Part shown: piece by piece, positions 24,801 to 37,179 of the stretch
Layout of the letters: every line of letters begins with the position of its first letter
Position numbering within the stretch: the first letter of the stretch is position 1
NCBI GenBank assembly: GCA_021904315.1
Contig: CM038916.1
Span: forward strand, 12,179,065 to 12,243,064
Reading direction: 5' to 3'
DNA from: Sphagnum magellanicum
Lineage: Eukaryota; Streptophyta; Sphagnopsida; Sphagnales; Sphagnaceae
DNA length: 64,000 nucleotides
Made by a program: the position numbers and the translations under genes
The notes under the pieces: model-generated
What the model was told of the DNA's origin: nothing
Database searches by the model: none
The model's input: only the letters and a program-made list of their open reading frames with translations

Positions 24801-25095
24801 TTGTGAGGGTCAGGGATTGTTTGTTGTTGTTGTTTGCGCTTGTGCTTGTTCTTGTGCTTGTGTATATAGAAAACTCTAGAGCTCGGTTTTGCATTGTGCT
24901 TGTTTTGGTTGTTCTTTGGCAGTTGTTTACACTTCTTTGGCATTGGACACACACACACACGACAGAGTCACACACGTCTACTGCATACACACACGGACGC
25001 ACGGTGACACGCACAGTGCAAGAGATTATTGAGTTTTATTCCTTTTGTCTGATCCGTTTGCAAGTGCAACTGGTGGTATACGAGAAGATATTATT
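21900..25095. other. Intergenic DNA and upstream region of the FSP1-like gene
   Basis: From 22.0 to 23.0 kb the DNA is T/G-rich low-complexity with recurring tgtttgtctatt and tttgaaggt words. A TTTAGGG-type motif lies at about 23848-23858. (CA)n microsatellites lie at about 24578-24600 and 24770-24788, shortly before the FSP1-like gene. The short frames here have no recognisable family. Confidence 0.5.
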
Positions 25096-25310
25096 ATGGG
25101 CATGAAGAAGCGGATCGTGGTGGTCGGAGGTGGTGTAGCAGGCTCTACCATAGCCAAGAACTTCGATTTGGAAGCTGATGTTACGCTCATTGATCCGTAA
25201 ATCTCTTTTCTTGCCTTCTCTTTTACCCCCCGCCGCTCCTCTCCAACATTCAAACTTGTTTTTCCCTCCTCTTTTGTTTGTTTGCGAACTCCATCTTCAC
25301 AACTCCTTTT

Positions 25311-25386
<76 letters not shown>

Positions 25387-27634
25387 TGTACAATGAGTGC
25401 TGTTGACAACAGATCGGTAGATAGATCACAATGTGGATTTGGTGATTGTGTTATACACCAAGGATCTCACACTGTTGCGGAAGCAGATCAGGAGTGTCAA
25501 TCTTTTCTTTCTAGTGCAATTTTATGGCTGCTTGCACCGAAGAAATCGTTCATGCTCTTTGAGAGATTCCGGAAGATCAAACCAATACTGCGTTGCAATA
25601 GTCAGAAACCACCGCAAAAGTTTTGTCTGGCATCCTGACGTGGATTCTTGTGTGTTTCTGTGATGATTTTTATTTATTTATTTATTTTTCCGGTCACGCT
25701 TTGTCGATGCAGAAAGGACTATTTCGAAGTACCTTACGCGGCCTTGAGGTGCACAGTGGAGCCGACATTTGCGGAGCGATCATGCATCAAGCATTCTGAG
25801 TACTTGAAGAAGGCGAAATTGGTGCAGAGTTCGGCTCAATCTGTGTCGGATTCTGCGGTGGTGACTGTCTCTGGTGACAAAATCCCATACGATTTCTTGG
25901 TCGTCTGCACAGGCTCCACATACACGGGCCCTGCAACCAAGGCAGAGCGCATCAAAGAATACCAAGCTGGTAGGTAACAATTACGTTCTCATGTGGAGTC
26001 AAGGCTTAGGGTAACCGCCTCGGTACCCGCTTGATTCCTTCATCTTGATTCATTTGTCTCTTGGTGAAGTCTTTTACAAATACAGGACTAACAAAAACCC
26101 TGATGAGCTTGCTTGCTGCAGACAACAAGAAGCTGGAAGCTGCAGATTCTGTCCTCATTATTGGTGGCGGTCCTGTTGGTGTTGAGCTTGCTGGAGAAAT
26201 TGTTGTTGACTTCCCCACCATAAAGGTCAGCCAAGTAAAAGTCAGTCAGTCAGTTATCAGAGTAGAGATCAATACGGAAGTTTCTGCTCATCTTTTCAAA
26301 GAGATCAACAACTGGTAATTTGGTTAAAATCTTTTGTCGAGCCTAAGAAGAAGCAGCCTGAGCCTGAAACTGTCGGTAAATTTTATACCTGACACTGGGC
26401 TTACATTCTTGTCTTTTCTTGTGAGTTGTTGAAGATCACACTCGTACACTCAGGTGATCGCTTGATTGACTTCCTTGGGCCTAAAGCCTCTAAGAAAGCT
26501 CTAAAGTGGCTTAAGTCCAAGTATGTGGAGGTCATCCTCAATGACAGGTAAATGACTTATGAGATCCTTAATTGTTGATTGCCGAGGGTGAGAAAAAAAA
26601 CTTTGGAATTTGCAAAGCTGAGATCTCCCGATGACAGTGATTGTGAAAATCTGAGTGTAAATCTATGGTGTCAAACATAGTTGTGCAGCAAAGGAGATCC
26701 TGGGAATCCACATAGAGAATTTGTTGCACCTGTTTTGAAGCAGAAATGCATTGCTAGGTCTTTTATCATCAATGTTCTGGTGACTGATCCCTTTGAAGTA
26801 ATCTGGTTTGTTTCCCGATTGTCACATAGCCCCCTTTTATGGTGGCCACAGTAGCATACAGGTTTGGAAAGAAATTTACTTTGGGAATGAATGAACATTT
26901 CTGATGATCTGATTGTGGGTGCGATGTGTGCAGGATAGAGCTTGATGGGCTGGCAGGACCCATTTATAGCACAAACAAAGGACGAACTATCAAAGCTGAT
27001 GCCCACTTTGTGTGCATTGGAAAGCGTGTTGGATCTTCATGGTTGCGAGATTCAGAACTTTCCAGCCTTCTGGATGATCAGGGCCATTTGAAGGTGGATG
27101 CAAACTTGCGAGTGGAAGGGAAAACGAATATTTTTGCCTGTGGAGATATCGTAAATACAGTGGTATGATTTTTGCACTCAACTTGTAGCTTTCTGTGGAT
27201 AGCACTGACCAACTCCCTATGAAAAGATGTATAAGGGCTTTCTTAGACAGTTGCATCAGGGTGGACTGATTTTCTTTTGCTGTCTGGGCTTGCTGTAGGT
27301 GATCAGGTCTTTCTGTAGAATATCTGACCACAAAATTTGTGATTTGCACTAATAAATCTGGTGCAAAATGTAGGAAATCAAACAAGGATTTTTGGCTGGC
27401 AAGCAAGCTGGGGTGGTCACAGAGAACATCAAGAAACTGTCCAAGGATCCAAAGGTGTCAAAACTTGCAGTCTACACACCACTGAAAGCACCGTTTGGTC
27501 TTGTGTCATTGGGAAGAGCATCAGGTGTTGCACAGCTTCCATTTGCAACAATCATTGGTTGTCTGCCAGGCATGTTGAAGAGCAAAGACTTATTTGTTGG
27601 GAAAGCGCGCAAAGGACTTGGTTTGGCAGCCTAG
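25096..27634 (+). CDS. AMID/FSP1-like FAD-dependent NAD(P)H oxidoreductase
   Basis: A single-subunit pyridine nucleotide-disulfide type flavoprotein, close to Arabidopsis At3g44190 and to animal AIFM2/FSP1. It is likely to pass electrons from NAD(P)H to a quinone; the substrate is inferred from the family only. Six exons, 25096-25196, 25713-25969, 26122-26225, 26435-26547, 26934-27162 and 27374-27634, give 354 aa with consistent phases. The FAD-binding VVGGGVAGS lies at residues 9-17, the NAD(P)H-binding IIGGGPVGVELAGE at 132-145, and the FAD site ACGDI at 260-264. The protein begins almost at the first glycine motif and has no obvious N-terminal targeting sequence. A second in-frame ATG lies two codons downstream. 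Intron 1 contains a long TG/AG microsatellite. The length is normal for the family. Membrane attachment cannot be judged. Confidence 0.9.
25315..25384. repeat. (TG)n(AG)n compound microsatellite in intron 1
   Basis: About 14 TG units run directly into about 21 AG units, inside the first intron of the FSP1-like gene. It accounts for spurious arginine/glutamate- or serine/leucine-repeat frames on both strands. Confidence 0.95.
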
Positions 27635-30180
27635 TTACCACATGAATTGTGAGTGACACATCCTAAACCCACTGAATTTTGAGTGACACATATGTAGCCT
27701 CGTAAATTACTGTTAGCAATTTGGTCAAAGCACATTGGCAAGGGTTTGTTCTTTTTGTACTAGAGGATTTTATTGAACTAAGTCTGTCCATAAGGTCATC
27801 CACAGACCAGGTGCTAAAGGCTTTGGAAAATGGGCAGAGTTGCCTTTCACCATCTTCCTCTTGCTCCTCTTGGATCCAGAGGGTAATTCTTATTCTCAAC
27901 ATTTGGGACATTGAAATACTCTAAATGCTATATGATGAAAGTGAGATTAGCAGTTGAAGTTTCACAATCAGCAGTTATTCTTAATTTCCTGGTTCTTTGA
28001 GGCTCTGCATGATTCATATACATTGAAACTGGGAGGCTGTGTTGGATTGAAAATGAGGGTTGTTGTATTCTGAAAAACATGAAAAACTATAAAAACATAA
28101 ATGCAATCATTTGCAGTTGCACAATGTAAAGGTGTGAGGAAATCTAACTATGGGAGACCATGTCCTACAAACTACCGAATGGCGAGAGCTAGTGTTTAAC
28201 ACATAACCTGCCATTTTTCTCTTGCCCTTTTTCAATGCAAGCATGTCAAAACAATTAAAAAACGCATGCTATTTTCTACAAACTCCACAATAGCAAGAGA
28301 CTACACCACTTCACATATTAGGGCTCTCGTGTGGTCCTAAATGTTTTTGCATGGGTGTAGTTTTGATTTCATCATGATCATTCTCACAAGTTGATTTGAT
28401 AATCCATCAATTACTATCCAAAATTCATAAGAAAAAAGAGAGAAGATGAGCAAAACAAAATGAAGAAAGAGAAACAAATGAACGATTTGTTTTAAAAGAG
28501 AAGAAACACAAAAGAAGAAGATGCAAAGAATTGAAAAAATAAGAAAGAATGAGAAAGAAAAAAATAAAATAAAAAGAAGAAGAATAAAGGAGAAGAAATA
28601 ACACAAGAAGTACATAAGAAAACAAAAAATCAGAAGAATTGAAAAAAAATCAATATGAGAAATCATAAGAAGGTTTGAAAATTGGAATTTTTATTTTTAA
28701 AAACTTCTTCTTCTTCTTCTTCTGCATAAGGAAAACAAAAAACAAAAACAATAGTAGATTTAGTGCAAGAAAGAAGATCTTCCTGAGCTTCTTTGGAACA
28801 CATCTTTTTGCAAGTTCTAGTTCCACAACTCCCCATGTGCTTCAACTTTAGCTCACAGGTGACATGAGCTTTGATGGAGGAGACAAGGCACACTGAGAAG
28901 AAAGGAAAGGGAAGGAGGAGGGGAGATAAAAGGGAGGAGGGTAGGAGGTATAAAGGAGGGAAAAGGTGTAAAAGAGTTTTAATTTGATTCTAATGTGAAA
29001 GTGTCAGAAATTGTGAGAAACAATCAAATAGATCTATAAAATATTTGCAACAAAGTTCAAGGTTTTTTTAAAAAATACAAAGATTGCCCAAAATGTGGCA
29101 ATTATTTTGGCAAAACTAATTTTTAATAATTTCTTTTTGTAACTATTTTGTATAGCTATTTCTTTAACTAATCTAAAACACTAATCTAAATTGTCCTTTT
29201 AACAACAGGTCAACATGTAAGCAAGATAATTCAACCCTTAAGGGATTGGGTTTGAAAAGCAAGTTTTGATCGTTTGATGCACAAGTGGGTGTTTGGTCAT
29301 GTGGGCCCAAAAAATGCCAATGATTTGATTGCTCTAATTGAGCAAAACAATAGAGGTTGAAAACCGGCTTTTGCCATTCTTTGTTGCATTTATTCAAAAT
29401 TTTCATGCCATTCAACCCCAACAACACCTTTACAAGCATTATGTTGTAGATCTCCCTTCTAAAAGACATCTCATTTGTTCATTGCTTTGAGGTTGCAAGT
29501 TGCAAGCTTTGAAAGAATCAAACATAGTGGAATAATAATGTAAGGTTTTACTGAACCTATCCAAGAACCTAGACACATTGTGGTTTGCTTCATCTTCCAC
29601 AATGGTCACATTTTTTGGCTTGAGATTGAAGATGGATTGTTGTTAATGGTTAAAAAAAGATTTTGAGGATTTTTTTGTACAAAATCTTTGTTATCATTTT
29701 GGCCTACAAGATTTTGATATTGAAAAATCATTATCAAATTTATTCTTGAATTTGTACTACCGAAAGTTTCATTACAAGTTGATTATTGAAAACAATGTTT
29801 ATTTTTTAGTACCAAAAATTCAGTGATAAGCTGCAAATTACAAGTTACGTCTTCTAAACTATAAATATATTTTATTTTTGCTAGTTTAAGAAAGATTTTA
29901 GGGAATCTAATATTTTCGGTGGGATCATCGTTTTGGACTTAGATTTGCACCAATAGTTTTAATGTATTTAGAGAGTTTGGGTTTGGGAAAGGTTTGACAT
30001 AACTTGTTCACTTGAATTGATTATTATGCAAGTTTTTAAGTCTTTTATGAAATCATTGTTTCCACTATTACAAAATTTTGTTTTGTATTTTTGTTTCAAA
30101 GTTATATTTGTTTCATAATCTTGAAAAAGTTTGTGTTCAACTTTTGCATTTATTCACTAAATTAAGTTTATACAAGACTT
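27635..30180. other. Gene-poor intergenic DNA
   Basis: This interval holds the 3' flank of the FSP1-like gene, then purine-rich low-complexity DNA (gaagaa-type, 28430-28660 and 28880-28960). A 98-codon minus-strand frame at 29173-29469 is not recognisable. I see no exon series or RNA gene. Confidence 0.5.
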
Positions 30181-30181
30181 T

Positions 30182-30307
30182 GATAGTCTATTTGTATTAT
30201 TGTTTGCTTGTCTTTGTCTATTATTCTAATGATCATTTTGTCATGATAGTCTATTTGTATTATTGTTTGCTTGTCTTTGTTTATTATTCTAATGATCATT
30301 TTGTCAT
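30182..30307. repeat. 63-bp tandem duplication
   Basis: Two nearly identical 63-bp units start at 30182 and 30245 with gatagtctatttgtattatt. They differ by about one base. Confidence 0.9.
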
Positions 30308-31091
30308 GTTACTAACATTGCAAAAGTGTATTTCACTTTTTGTGTTTATTTTCTTTGTTTCCAAACTCAAAATATTATAAGGTGGCCTTAACATTTGGCA
30401 ACCACAACATGGATGCAAAACCATGATTTCTAGTTTAATCATTCTTATTTTGAAAATTATGATTGGAACTATGTGTCTCCATTAGAAAAGTAATTTTTTT
30501 TTTACAAAGTGATTTTTCTTTGTTCTTTTGTTTGTCATTAATATTCATACTAAAATATCTCAAAAGGAAAAAATAAAATGCTTTTATTTGTTGTAACAAT
30601 ATGCCAACAATGATAATTAGGAGCATGAAAAGGAAACTACAGGAAGTTTTGTAAGAACGTGCACAAGGTGAACCTTTAGGGAGCCAATAAGGAATGCAAC
30701 TACTAAAAATGGAATTGGAGCATGTGGTTATGTACTACACGAGCGGGTTTAGGACCGAAACTATGTATAATTACTACATAGTTATGAAGTCTATGTTTTT
30801 GGGTTGTAAAACTATCATCCCACCTTACTTTTGATTATGCAAACCTCACCATTATCCTTCCATGAACTACACACAAACTATTCCCAAAACTATTCAAAAA
30901 CCAAAAGCTTTTTCCAAAATCAAAACTTTAATTCTTACCAACTTGGTATTCATATCATAACTTTGTACAAAAATGAAGGTGTCTCTCAAGGTCACAAACA
31001 CCTCCTTATATACTAATCAAAAGGAATCTACTCAAGAAACTTCCTAAAACCTATCCATCACAAGGTTCCCCAAATAATCAAAAGAAAACAA

Positions 31092-31345
31092 AATCACATG
31101 GTTCCCCATGTGATTCCACAATTAATCACAAGAAAACAACATCACATGGTTTCCCCATGTGATTCCACAATTAATCACAAGAAAACAACATCACATGGTT
31201 TCCCCATGTGATTCCACAATTAATCACAAGAAAACAACATCACATGGTTTCCCCATGTGATTCCACAATTAATCACAAGAAAACAACATCACATGGTTTC
31301 CCCATGTGATTCCACAATTAATCACAAGCAAACAACATCACATGG
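31092..31345. repeat. 49-bp tandem array with internal palindrome, ~5 copies
   Basis: The unit combines cacatggtttccccatgtg, gattccacaattaatcac and aagaaaacaacat. Unit starts at 31141, 31190 and onward give a period of 49 bp. Each unit contains the inverted repeat cacatgg/ccatgtg around a 5-nt loop. The central copies are almost identical, which suggests recent expansion. Confidence 0.92.
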
Positions 31346-31349
31346 TGCA

Positions 31350-34300
31350 CAAGACATAAGTCAATGCATTATGGAATTTTACATCCAACTTACCCCATTA
31401 AACAATTACTCAAGTAATTGTGTAATCAAGTTACCCATGAAATTACTTACACCCAACTTACCCCTAAGTAATTGTGTAATCAAATTACACACCAAGTTAC
31501 AGTTACATTCCATAGTGGCAAACTAGAAAAGTTGGAAGCAATGATTGAAAACCCAACATTGGAAATTGGAGGATATTTAATACCAAAACAAGTTGGAAAG
31601 ACCTTACCAAAAAGGATTTATTTGGCATCTATTCAATAACATAAGAAGTTGGAAGGACCTTCCTTGAAAAAACTTATGTGGTATCTAATACAATATTGGA
31701 ACAAGTTGAAAAGACCTTACTAAAAAGGACGAATGTGGCATCAAAATTAAAGATTTTTTCAAAACCTATTCATGACCCTATTGAAAATGATAATTCTTGG
31801 TATCATGAAATTATTTTGTCTAGTTCATGAGCTTGGGAGAAGGAAAATTTCAACTTTAGAAACGTTTGGAAAAATTACGACAATTTTAAAGAGAAGGAAA
31901 CTTATGATGGTGGGCCCAATGGCTTTTCTTGGAGGATGACCCTTGTGGATGAGGAGGACTACCACACAAAAAATTTAGTAATTCTTATTTTCAATTTATG
32001 AATTTTTTAATATACTCCCCCAATTTGTTCTTTTTGTCATAGGAAACAATCCTTACATATTTACCTAGATTTTAACTATTATTAACCTCATGGTCATCCT
32101 TGTTTTGAGTTCCACCACAATTCCTTTTCAACTTCCATTTTAGATTATTGTATCTCTAGCCTCAACAACTAGCTTGTTGATTGCAATATCAAAATTTGTA
32201 AAATTTGACACAAGGTTCCTTCTACCTAATATTGTTATAGTACCCTTTTATGACTATCAAAATATCAAGGGATAGAAACCTTACAATATTGGTTATCAAA
32301 AATGTATTCCCCAACCCATGAACACAACTTCCTTTGTATGCCCATAACCTTACAACTTTAAGAAGAATCCCTACCCCATGGTTGATGGGAAATATCTCAC
32401 TAAAATTTAAAAAACCCCAACAATAAATTGAAGGAGAAATAGAAGGTTTCAATGAATGAGGTTTTTGCACATCAAACCAAAGGAACCAGAAATCAATCCA
32501 ATAAAAACGTTCTTTGAACTTTAAAAACAAAGGAATAAAACATACAAGGCAATCCAAGAAAAAAATTGATATTTTGTCTCAAATTTTGTTTCTACACTCC
32601 CCCTTACTTCTAGCAATTATATCTTGTTCATTTTTCATTCATTTTGAATGATTTCAAAGGCTACATATGTGTTATCTCATCTATAAATCTTGTTTCAAGT
32701 GAAAGGACAAAATAACAATAATTGAAGAGCTTAAGCTTCAAAATTGTACTAAACATTTATGAAAAAAACCAAAGCACAACCCCCTTCACTTTGAAAGCGC
32801 ATATATTGCTCATTTTTCATTATATTGGAGTGTTTTTTATAGATTTGGATGCGCTAAGTGGAAGATTACAAAATTGTTTTAAATTCAAAAAGCAACAGAC
32901 CATGGACAAGAAAGTTAGAATGATCCATCGTTAAGTGTTTAGTGATACATGTGTCTACCCTAAATTACAACTAAAATATTTATCCCATATTGTTTCGCTT
33001 CGATTCTATGTATCTAAACTATATAAAGGAGTGCATTAGAATTGTTGGAGGTCATAATAAACATGAAAATGTAATAGGCATTTGGGATGGAACCAATAAA
33101 AAAGGTTCAACCCTAAAGGCTAAACCAAATGAAATAAGATTTCATTTATTAATTACCATGTGGTTTAGATCTAGGCCTAACATAGGTGCCTAAGTCTAGC
33201 CCTAACTTAAGCCTAAGTTAAATGGCCTATGTTTAGGTTTAGACCTAACCTACGCACCATGTGGCCTAACCTATTGATGTGGATATGCCATGTGTCATTT
33301 AACTATTTGTTGACCCCAAAATTTGTGAGCATGCCACTTGTTAACCTAGATGAAATTGGATGGGTTCACTCAACTAATTGCAAAAAAAAGGGGGGGGGGA
33401 ATGGACAATATAAAATATCATGGTGCATTGGTAGCTTTAAGGTTAATTCTTTTATTTTTAAATATATTGAGATTTTTTAAAATATTTTCTTCAAATCCCA
33501 AAATTAAAAAAAAAAATCTAATGGATCTTCAAAAATATTTTAAAAATATTTTATCTTAATATTCATGCATTCATGTAAAAAATATAATATGATAGTCAAT
33601 CCTTTTTTAATGAAAATATGAAGTCCATATGTTGGAATTCATTATAAATATCATAGTCTACACTACAAATATTTTCACTTTTCATATGCAAATATCATAG
33701 TAAATCATGAACAAATAGTAAATTTCAAATTTAAAAAGAAATTAATTTCTTGAAAAAAGAAATATTCATGTTGTCAATATTTTGGAAAGTGACCCAACCC
33801 TAAGTTATAATACAAAATAAACTTGTTTAAGGTCCTATTCATGCAACACCACAAAAATTCATGTTATGGTGCACCTCCCCAACATAGGGTGAAATTTGAC
33901 ATCAATTTGCCAAAAAAAAAAATGTTGGTGGGGATCAAGGTTATTTTTTTATGGAAATAAATTGCCAATTACAACATTGCTAGTAATTTTTGGCAAAAAA
34001 TTTGGTGAACATCATTAATAACATCATTAAAAACTTTTGAAAGCACATGGGAACAAGGTGAAAATCGCCATATAAAGTCTCCTTAAAAATGGGATGGGGA
34101 ACAATCCCCTTTTACTCTCCCAAAAAAAAGGAAAAACAAATGACACTCTCAATTTGAGCCTTCTCATTGGCTCCAATTCTCTTCACCCATTTGTCACTTG
34201 TTTTTGGCAGCCTTTTTAAAATTTAATTAGTAGAATAATGCTGAAAAGTGGGGGAAAAAATTTACAAAATTGAAAATGATAACTAGATTTTGACATTTGG

Positions 34301-35090
34301 TTTTCCATAAGTAGCCGAAAATATAGAAATCATGATTAAAAGATTTTTGTTTTTGGTGGGCAATATGCACCTACCGTGGTTTTGCATGTGGTAAACATGT
34401 GAGGGAAGGATTTATTAGTTCAAAAAATAATGAAATTAAATTGACTTGTTCTTCTTACAACATATGTTTCTTAAAGTTTCAATCTTTGAAGGAAAATAAG
34501 AATTAAACATTGGACTTTGCATTTGCCAAAAGTAGTTGTGGTGACCATCCTGAGTTTTTGGCTCTTAATAATGTCTAGAAAGGAGAAAAGTAAAAACTGC
34601 CAGAGGGTCAGGTTGTGTTGGAAGAAGACTAAACAACTTGATTTATAAACTTCAATAATACACAACATAACAATTTCAAACAACTTGATTTATAAACTTC
34701 AATAATACACAACATAACAATTTCAAACAACTTTTTAATGGACTTTGTTACTCTCAAGAATATGAAGGAAATAAAACAGATTGAACTAATTTTTCAATAA
34801 GATATTATACCCCAAAATGTGGTTGTTTAAATATATATGCTTCCAAATTTACAAGACAATGAGGGCTAAAGCGGAAGGTATGTATGACTTCTTGGGGGAT
34901 ATGTATGCTTGTTGTAGATTTTTTCCATCGATCTAACTATTTTGGTTTAAATTGTTAATTTCTAGAGTTGTTTACATGTTCTAATGTTTTGAACTCTCGA
35001 GGAAAATGCTTTTTAAATTGAAACTTCATATGAAACTGCACAAAAATTAGGTGTTTCCATGTGACAAATATGTTTCATGATTTACTCATG
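31350..35090. other. AT-rich intergenic DNA, no gene seen
   Basis: No recognisable coding sequence. Minus-strand 32222-32557 and plus-strand 32990-33480 hold short frames without family resemblance. A tandem duplication with a 47-bp period lies at 34634-34733 (unit begins caacttgatttataaac). Confidence 0.5.
34634..34733. repeat. 47-bp tandem duplication
   Basis: Two essentially identical units begin caacttgatttataaacttc at 34634 and 34681, with the start of a third at 34728. Confidence 0.9.
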
Positions 35091-35095
35091 ATGAT

Positions 35096-35954
35096 TGACG
35101 CACCCCAAGCTCCTTAATCAACTCAAATGTGAGTCTAACTGAAAACAACGGAAGAGCAAAGAGTTAGGGCACGTTCCCTAGCTCATAGCACTTGAGGGGG
35201 TGGAAGGGCGTGATGGAGCTCCGGGATGGGACTAGGAAGAGTGACAAGCATCAACTATTCACATGGACCTGCACAAAACCAACACAAGGTGGTTAGTGCA
35301 TAGTTGGAGCACTTTTGGTGCTAGGACGGGCCATGGGCAACTTGGATTCACAAGACTCACCACAGCCCTTTATAGTATATTTTGTGCCTTTCCACGAGAC
35401 CCACATCCAAATGACTTTTTGGCTTGGGATTCCAAAATGGGAGTCCCGAAATTGTGAAAGTTGGGATTCCCGCAACTTTGGGGCCCCATAATTTTGCGTG
35501 CAGAGCTCCTATTGAGATGAGGTTTGAAACAAAGTTATAACCTTTGTCAAGAGCTTTTCAATAATATGTTACAAGCCACCTGAACGCAAGGAAATCGACT
35601 CGATTCTTAACTTTTAATGGTCGGGAATCAAATTGTCAATTTGACTCCCGACCTTTCTTTTGGCCATAACTTGTGTTTCAGATGTCCAAATGGGTCATGC
35701 GAGCCCATTTTAGACATTTATGTTTTAATAGCTTTCCAATGGTATAATGAACTCTTCAATCCATTGGGTTTTGACCCTTGCAATCACTCTTTGAACATTC
35801 GGAAGTTCACCGGGATTCCAACTCCCAAAGTGCAAGCTCCTTTGGGAGTGTGAAGGTTCATTCCTCACACTTTCTTTCAATTTCAGCTTCCCTTTTGGCT
35901 CACAACCTTGCAAGCCCTTGCCTTGGTCACGAGCTCAAGGTTAGGGTTGAGACA
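35096..35954 (-). mobile_element. Solo LTR, 859 bp, second copy of the 20 kb family
   Basis: Read on the minus strand it starts TGTCTCAACCCTA and ends GTGCGTCA. It aligns along its length with the LTR at 20013-20940, including the TATA-like actataaag segment and the block cccatcccggagctcc. ATGAT occurs directly on both sides (35091-35095 and 35955-35959), a perfect 5-bp target-site duplication. There is no internal retrotransposon sequence. It is shorter than the 20 kb copy because of several small deletions. Confidence 0.88.
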
Positions 35955-36519
35955 ATGATGCTTTTAGTTCCTTTGCTTGGATCTACTAGTGAAATTATTA
36001 CCTTTTTGTGGTTATAAGAAAAAAATACCTAATTTTCGTATTAGAAAACTTTACTAATGTTTAATAATTCAACTGATATGTGCTTGTGATGGTGCAAATA
36101 TTTACCTCAAATATTCTAATGATTAATGAATCACAAGCTAAAAATTCAATTTTATATGGTTATATTTTATTGTGACAAAAAAATCATAACACATACCATC
36201 ATTATTGAATGTAACATTCATTTAATATAATCATTGATGTCAATATAAGTTATCAAGGTCAATAATAAATAGCCAAAAATATTTTAGGAATTAGAAAATA
36301 ATCAATAAAAAAAATTGTAAAAAAAAGAGAAAAAATTAACAAATGAATATCAATATGAAGTCAATGAAGAAATGAAACAACAAGTATTTATTTTAAAAAT
36401 GAAACCATATAGAAAAAATCAACCAAAAATGTTCATTAATGATAATATGAAAAAAAAAGGTGAAAAAATTACTTCAAAAAAGAAAAATAAATAAATAAAT
36501 ACTTCAAGCTTATATTAAA

Positions 36520-36715
36520 AATAAATTCTTACATGGTTGTGATGATGACAATAAGGCCCATGAAAATGACAATGATAATAACTATAATGGCAATGATAAT
36601 AATCATAATCATAATGTACATGATGGTAACAATGTTCATGAAAATAACCACAATGATAATCATGATAATTATGATGATAACAAGGATGATTATCATCAAT
36701 TATATAACTTATTTC
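36520..36715. repeat. Low-complexity ATG/ATA trinucleotide-like tract
   Basis: Imperfect atgataat/atgacaat repeats. The histidine/tyrosine-rich and methionine/isoleucine-rich frames on the two strands are by-products of this composition. Confidence 0.8.
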
Positions 36716-36880
36716 CCCCATGCATAAATGAAAATATTAAAAAAACATGCTTCCAAAATTTTGATCAATACATGCAAATTATTGTTTTGTGTGTGGCCAA
36801 AAAAAACTTTCAATAATATCAAGAAAATTAAAATTAAAAAAAAAATTAAAATCTTTATAAACCACCGGACCACGAACTCC

Positions 36881-37179
36881 GCATTGCTACACACAACCAT
36901 TTACGCAATGAGCATGAAAAACATTTAATTGCATAAATTTCATAGCGTTAGGATGAAATATAAACACTAGAAGGACTTCATTTGTAGTATAACTAGTAAT
37001 TATTTCCGTCCATTTTTTCTTTTGGTGCATATCGAAAAAGCGATGGCATTTCCTATAACCAAAGCTTTGTTGGGCATGTTTCCTTTGTAGTGATTGTCAC
37101 TTGCAATCAATCACATGAATTAGTTGTTGGTTGGAAAACAACAAATGTAAACAAAATATGTGGAAAATCCAAGGTGGGA
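36881..37179. repeat. Inverted repeat, left segment A
   Basis: About 300 bp is closely similar (by eye roughly 85-90%) to the reverse complement of about 44636-44935. Shared landmarks include gcattgctacacacaaccat, aacactagaaggacttcat and gaattagttgttggttgga. Similarity stops abruptly just after ccaaggtgggaa. Confidence 0.88.

Noticed and set aside
28337-28666. Phenylalanine/leucine-rich minus-strand frame of 109 codons
   Set aside because: Translation of a purine-rich (gaaa)n tract; there is no membrane-protein family or gene context.
31092-31345. Possible CRISPR-like array
   Set aside because: The repeats are contiguous 49-bp tandem units with no unique spacers, in a plant nuclear genome.
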